Origin: Devosia sp.
GTDB taxonomy: Bacteria; Pseudomonadota; Alphaproteobacteria; Rhizobiales; Devosiaceae
Length of the DNA: 8,747 nt
Assembly: GCA_016793415.1 (NCBI GenBank)
Contig: JAEUMC010000445.1
Location: 1 to 8,747 of the forward strand
Direction of reading: 5' to 3'
Each line of letters begins with the position of its first letter. Position 1 is the first letter of the stretch. Made by a program: the position numbers and the translations under genes. Shown piece after piece: positions 7,138-8,747 of this stretch. Below the pieces are notes generated by a model. The model had not been told where the DNA came from and did not search any database. It saw nothing but the letters and a program-made list of their open reading frames with translations.

Positions 7138-7786
7138 CCATCAGCTTCTGCCGGCCGGTATCGACGAGCCCGGCATGCTCCCAGGCGGTGAGGATGCGCG
7201 ATACGGTATGAAGCGTAGTGCCGGCCATCTCGGCCAGATCTTGCTTGGAAATCGGGAAGTCGATACGGATCCCTTCGGCCTCGCGCACGCCTGACTGCTG
7301 CACCAGCCGCAGCACGGTGTGGCCGACGCGACGCTCGACCACTTCGGTGGAGATCTCGCGTATCCGCGACTGTGCCTCGAGCAGGCGCTCGCCGATAACC
7401 CGGATAGCGCTCGCCGCGAAGCTCGGATAGCGCTCGACCAGCGGCTCCCACTGCTCCATCGGCCAGCTCAGCGCCAGGCTTTCCACCACCGCGGTAGCGG
7501 TGCCGGGATAGGTGTGGAGCCTCAGCGCCCGGGCAATGCCGAAAATGTCGCCGGGGTTGACGATGCGCACCACCACCTGCTCGCCGGTCGGCGTCACCTG
7601 GGTGACGCGAAGCCGGCCATTGAGCAGCACGCTGAAATGCAACGCTGCGGCGCCCTGCTCGAACACGACGCTGCCCGCAGGGTAGCGCCGGGGGACGGCG
7701 CTCCGCAGCACCTCGGTGATTTCGATTTCGCTCAGCCGGGCGAAAGGCGGCAGTTGCTTGAGGACGCTGTGGTGAGGAACCAGCAT
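7076..7786 (-). CDS. nnrR: Crp/Fnr-family regulator, NnrR type (cysteine-free)
   Basis: Transcription factor of 236 residues. Residues about 12-125 form the cyclic-nucleotide-binding-like beta barrel (VVFEQG, LLNGRLRV, VNPGDIFG), residues about 125-150 the dimerisation helix, and residues 179-204 the winged helix-turn-helix with recognition segment GTTLHTVSRILTAWE. The TLHTVSR motif is characteristic of NnrR-type nitrite/NO-responsive regulators, where FNR has a Glu in place of the His. There is no cysteine anywhere, so an FNR-style [4Fe-4S] oxygen sensor is excluded; heme-based NO sensing, as proposed for DNR, is an inference. The ATG at 7786 has a weak AGG upstream. Divergent from pseudoazurin, it could regulate itself through the box at 7871-7884. 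FixK is the main alternative name. Confidence 0.85.
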   Translation of the reverse strand: MLVPHHSVLKQLPPFARLSEIEITEVLRSAVPRRYPAGSVVFEQGAAALHFSVLLNGRLRVTQVTPTGEQVVVRIVNPGDIFGIARALRLHTYPGTATAVVESLALSWPMEQWEPLVERYPSFAASAIRVIGERLLEAQSRIREISTEVVERRVGHTVLRLVQQSGVREAEGIRIDFPISKQDLAEMAGTTLHTVSRILTAWEHAGLVDTGRQKLMVKDPHRLLLVADGIEPGLLG

Positions 7787-7870
7787 GAGGCGGACCTGCT
7801 AGACAGTGTTGCGCGCGCGGCTGACCCGCGAAGACTGCTGTTCTAGTGCCCCAACTCTCGCACCTGCTGT

Positions 7871-7884
7871 TTGCGCCAGATCAA
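7871..7884. promoter_or_regulatory. FNR/NnrR-type box between nnrR and pseudoazurin
   Basis: TTGCGCCAGATCAA pairs one TTGCG arm with one perfect FNR arm (ATCAA). For pseudoazurin, TAAGAA (7907-7912) is centred exactly 32 bp from the box centre, predicting a transcript start near 7919 and a 48-nt leader. On the minus strand TAGAAC (7845-7840) lies 35 bp away and could serve nnrR, giving autoregulation. No comparable box is visible between pseudoazurin and the downstream gene, so that gene may depend on this promoter. Confidence 0.75.
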
Positions 7885-7966
7885 AGTGACGTCGGCGGTT
7901 CGCTCCTAAGAAGACCTCGTCATCGACAAGCGGTGACCCGAACAGGCTTCGACAGGAGAAAACGAA

Positions 7967-8404
7967 ATGAAACTCGCGGGTTTGGCAGTCGGCATCGCTC
8001 TCGTCTTCACGACGCTGCCTGCCCTCGCCGCAGATATCGCGGTCGAAATGCTCAACAAGGGCGAGAAGGGGGCCATGGTGTTCCAGCCCGACCTGGTGCG
8101 CATCGCCCCCGGTGACACGGTCACCTTCACCGCGGTGGACAAGGGCCACAACGTGGCGGCCATTCCGGCGATGCTGCCGGCCGGCGCCGAGCCATTCAAG
8201 AGCAAGCTCAGCGAGACGTTCACCCAGACCTTCACGGTGCCCGGCATTTACGCCGTCCGCTGCGACCCGCACTACGGCATGGGCATGGTGGCGCTGGTGG
8301 TGGTGGGCGAGGACCTCTCCAACCTCGAGGCCATCAAGGCCGCCAAGAATCCCAAGAAGCCACAGGAGCGCTTCGACGCGCTCTTTGCCGAACTCGGCCA
8401 ATAG
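7967..8404 (+). CDS. azu: Pseudoazurin, periplasmic blue copper electron carrier
   Basis: Type 1 copper protein of 145 residues that shuttles electrons in the periplasm, classically from the bc1 complex to copper nitrite reductase and also to nitrous oxide reductase. A signal peptide covers residues 1-21, with cleavage expected after ALA (19-21). The mature part opens with the pseudoazurin pattern [17 protein letters not shown]. Copper ligands are H61, C99, H102 and M107, equal to H40, C78, H81 and M86 of Alcaligenes faecalis pseudoazurin; GHNV and [10 protein letters not shown] surround them. The two-helix C-terminal tail (about 116-143) is present. The ATG at 7967 has AGGAG about seven bases upstream. 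It sits between nnrR and a probable nirK, which fits its job as the nitrite reductase donor. Confidence 0.96.
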   Translation: MKLAGLAVGIALVFTTLPALAADIAVEMLNKGEKGAMVFQPDLVRIAPGDTVTFTAVDKGHNVAAIPAMLPAGAEPFKSKLSETFTQTFTVPGIYAVRCDPHYGMGMVALVVVGEDLSNLEAIKAAKNPKKPQERFDALFAELGQ

Positions 8405-8421
8405 GCCGGTGCACCGCCTGA

Positions 8422-8527
8422 TCCCGGGGCTCGGGACGAGGGCGCTCGGCACGGGTCCGACCCCTCCCCCCGTCTGGCAGGACGCCCGGGAAAGCGGGCC
8501 GGCCGGAGGACATGCAGCCTCCGGCCG
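8422..8527 (+). other. Hairpin-rich spacer between pseudoazurin and the Tat-signal gene
   Basis: The 175-bp gap after the pseudoazurin stop holds three inverted repeats: a 5-bp stem (8422-8426 with 8432-8436), a 5-bp stem (8484-8488 with 8495-8499), and directly after it a perfect 10-bp stem CGGCCGGAGG/CCTCCGGCCG (8500-8509 with 8518-8527, 8-base loop). No T-run follows, so this is not a standard intrinsic terminator. It may stabilise the pseudoazurin mRNA end or lower read-through into the next gene. No FNR-type box is seen in the gap. Confidence 0.55.
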
Positions 8528-8579
8528 CGCCTCGCGGGCGAACGACTGAACCCTTCACTCTCAACAAGGCAGGACGACA

Positions 8580-8747
8580 ATGACCAAGCGCAACGACACC
8601 ACTGCTCAGAACGAGGACCGGGTCGATCTTTCGCGTCGGCACCTGTTGGCAGGCACCGCCGGGCTCACCCTGGGCGCCATCGCCGCCCCCACTCTCGTCG
8701 CGGCAGAGGACCATGCGGCGATGCCGATGGCAGGCACGGTTCCCACC
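8580..8747 (+). CDS. nirK: Tat-exported protein, probably copper nitrite reductase NirK (3' part outside window)
   Basis: Only the first 56 codons are present. They encode a twin-arginine signal peptide: a polar N-region, SRRHLL (18-23), a hydrophobic core (about 22-40) and a likely cleavage around residues 41-43 (VAA before ED). A short linker rich in Ala, Met and Pro (HAAMPMAG) follows. The ATG at 8580 has AGGA six bases upstream. Nothing catalytic is in view, so the identity rests on context: rhizobial NirK proteins carry Tat signals, pseudoazurin is its donor, and an NnrR-type regulator is adjacent. Other Tat-exported periplasmic enzymes, such as NosZ or a multicopper oxidase, remain possible. 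It may be co-transcribed with pseudoazurin, since no promoter box is seen in between. Confidence 0.6.
   Translation, partial: MTKRNDTTAQNEDRVDLSRRHLLAGTAGLTLGAIAAPTLVAAEDHAAMPMAGTVPT

Noticed and set aside
1..8747. Search for a CRISPR array, tRNA, rRNA, insertion sequence or phage/defence genes
   Set aside because: No direct-repeat array, transposase, integrase or RNA gene pattern was seen; every reading frame of note belongs to respiration or NO metabolism.

Overview
This is a gene-dense, high-GC window that looks like the chromosome of an alphaproteobacterium, probably Rhizobiales or a relative. The reasons are a CcoN with the extra N-terminal membrane segment seen in rhizobial FixN, FNR/FixK-type anaeroboxes, and a pseudoazurin/NnrR/NnrS gene set. 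It carries the parts of a micro-oxic to anoxic respiratory switch. I see no mobile element, tRNA, rRNA or CRISPR array.

Left half (1-4940, minus strand): the cbb3 cytochrome c oxidase operon ccoN-ccoO-ccoQ-ccoP, tightly packed, with 12-bp gaps and one ATGA overlap. A good intrinsic terminator follows ccoP. After it comes ccoG, the cbb3 maturation ferredoxin, which has its own FNR-type box and runs off the left edge of the window.

Right half (5084-8747): a nitrite/nitric-oxide module. In order it holds a small hemerythrin-like HHE protein (plus), NnrS (minus), a DUF1858 CxxC redox-disulfide protein (plus), a cysteine-free Crp/Fnr regulator of NnrR type (minus), pseudoazurin (plus), and the Tat signal peptide of a gene that is probably nirK (plus, cut by the right edge). 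Genes alternate in strand, so promoters are shared between divergent pairs and 3' ends overlap between convergent pairs.

The unifying signal is regulatory. Four 14-bp FNR/FixK/NnrR-type palindromes lie in four intergenic regions: 1396-1409, 5004-5017, 6804-6817 and 7871-7884. Read in one orientation, all four have CTGG as the central four bases. For ccoN, the DUF1858 gene and pseudoazurin, a TA-starting -10-like hexamer sits exactly 32 bp from the box centre, the class II FNR geometry (box at about -41.5). Three boxes lie between divergent genes and could serve both sides. The inferred picture is that low oxygen and/or NO turns on high-affinity respiration (cbb3), nitrite reduction (pseudoazurin feeding a copper nitrite reductase) and NO handling (NnrS, HHE protein, DUF1858 protein) together. 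The less well-understood components are the HHE protein and the DUF1858 protein.
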